6,353 nucleotides of DNA from Burkholderiales bacterium (GTDB lineage Bacteria > Pseudomonadota > Gammaproteobacteria > Burkholderiales > Burkholderiaceae_C). Below, piece after piece: positions 6,327-6,353 of the stretch (positions within the stretch are counted from its first letter, which is position 1; each line of letters opens with the position of its first letter). Both the position numbers and the translations under genes were made by a program. The DNA is taken from contig JAABPT010000093.1 in assembly GCA_011391855.1 (NCBI GenBank), forward strand, positions 1 through 6,353. Reading direction: 5' to 3'. The notes under the pieces were generated by a model. It did not search any database. It worked only from the letters and a program-made list of their open reading frames with translations, and was not told the DNA's origin.

Positions 6327-6353
6327 ATGGCCGCACTGCTGCTGGACGAGAAC
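6327..6353 (+). CDS. Probable DUF5615 PIN-like toxin, first nine codons (runs off the right edge)
   Basis: ATG 6327 opens a frame reading MAALLLDEN up to the window end. A short hydrophobic strand running into LLDEN is how DUF5615 (Mut7-C-like PIN) proteins begin, the Asp being a candidate metal ligand (D7 here). The gene sits 21 nt after the DUF433 stop, the usual partner order, with AGGG at 6316-6319 seven nt before the start. Only nine residues are visible, so the family call rests mostly on the neighbour. Confidence 0.6.

Noticed and set aside
1..6353. A CRISPR array or leader in the window
   Set aside because: No direct repeats of about 30 bp with regular spacers are seen. The only tandem repeat is the 6-bp one within cas8c.

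Overview
The window is GC-rich (about 64-70% in the stretches counted by hand) and comes from a Gram-negative-like bacterium. My best guess is a betaproteobacterium, probably Burkholderiales, from the GC content, the codon use and the look of the Cas proteins. That placement is an impression and not a proof. The window holds the interference half of a type I-C (Dvulg-type) CRISPR-Cas locus. It is bounded on the left by the start of a housekeeping gene and on the right by what looks like a toxin-antitoxin pair.

Layout. Positions 1-87 (minus strand) are the first 29 codons of radA, including its zinc finger. A gap of about 100 bp (88-187) separates radA from a divergent plus-strand gene train: cas3 (188-2515, TTG start), cas5c (2548-3219), cas8c (3216-5051, GTG start overlapping the cas5c stop), cas7c (5054-6049), a DUF433 antitoxin-like gene (6054-6305), and the first nine codons of a probable DUF5615 PIN-like toxin (6327 to the window end). 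Gaps are 32, -4, 2, 4 and 21 nt, so the genes read as one operon. A further protein, the small subunit Cas11c, is very probably made from inside cas8c. An in-frame GTG at 4647 follows a strong Shine-Dalgarno and would give the last 134 residues of Cas8c as a separate protein.

How the parts work together. From known type I-C biology, Cas5c processes pre-crRNA. Cas5c, Cas7c, Cas8c and Cas11c then form Cascade, and Cas3 is recruited to nick, unwind and degrade the target. No CRISPR array and no cas4-cas1-cas2 adaptation genes are visible. The place right after cas7c, where cas4 normally follows in type I-C, is taken by the DUF433/DUF5615 pair. Adaptation genes and arrays may lie beyond the right edge or may be absent.

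Points of most interest: (1) the antitoxin gene 4 nt behind cas7c in the cas operon; (2) the internal Cas11c start; (3) an approximately 720-bp patch in the 5' part of cas8c with clearly lower third-position GC than the rest of the gene, suggesting a mosaic allele; (4) an Ala/Glu/Lys-rich insertion in Cas7c; (5) a hexanucleotide tandem repeat adding a Thr-Asp tail to both Cas8c and Cas11c. The core system itself is a known one. Any novelty lies in these details.
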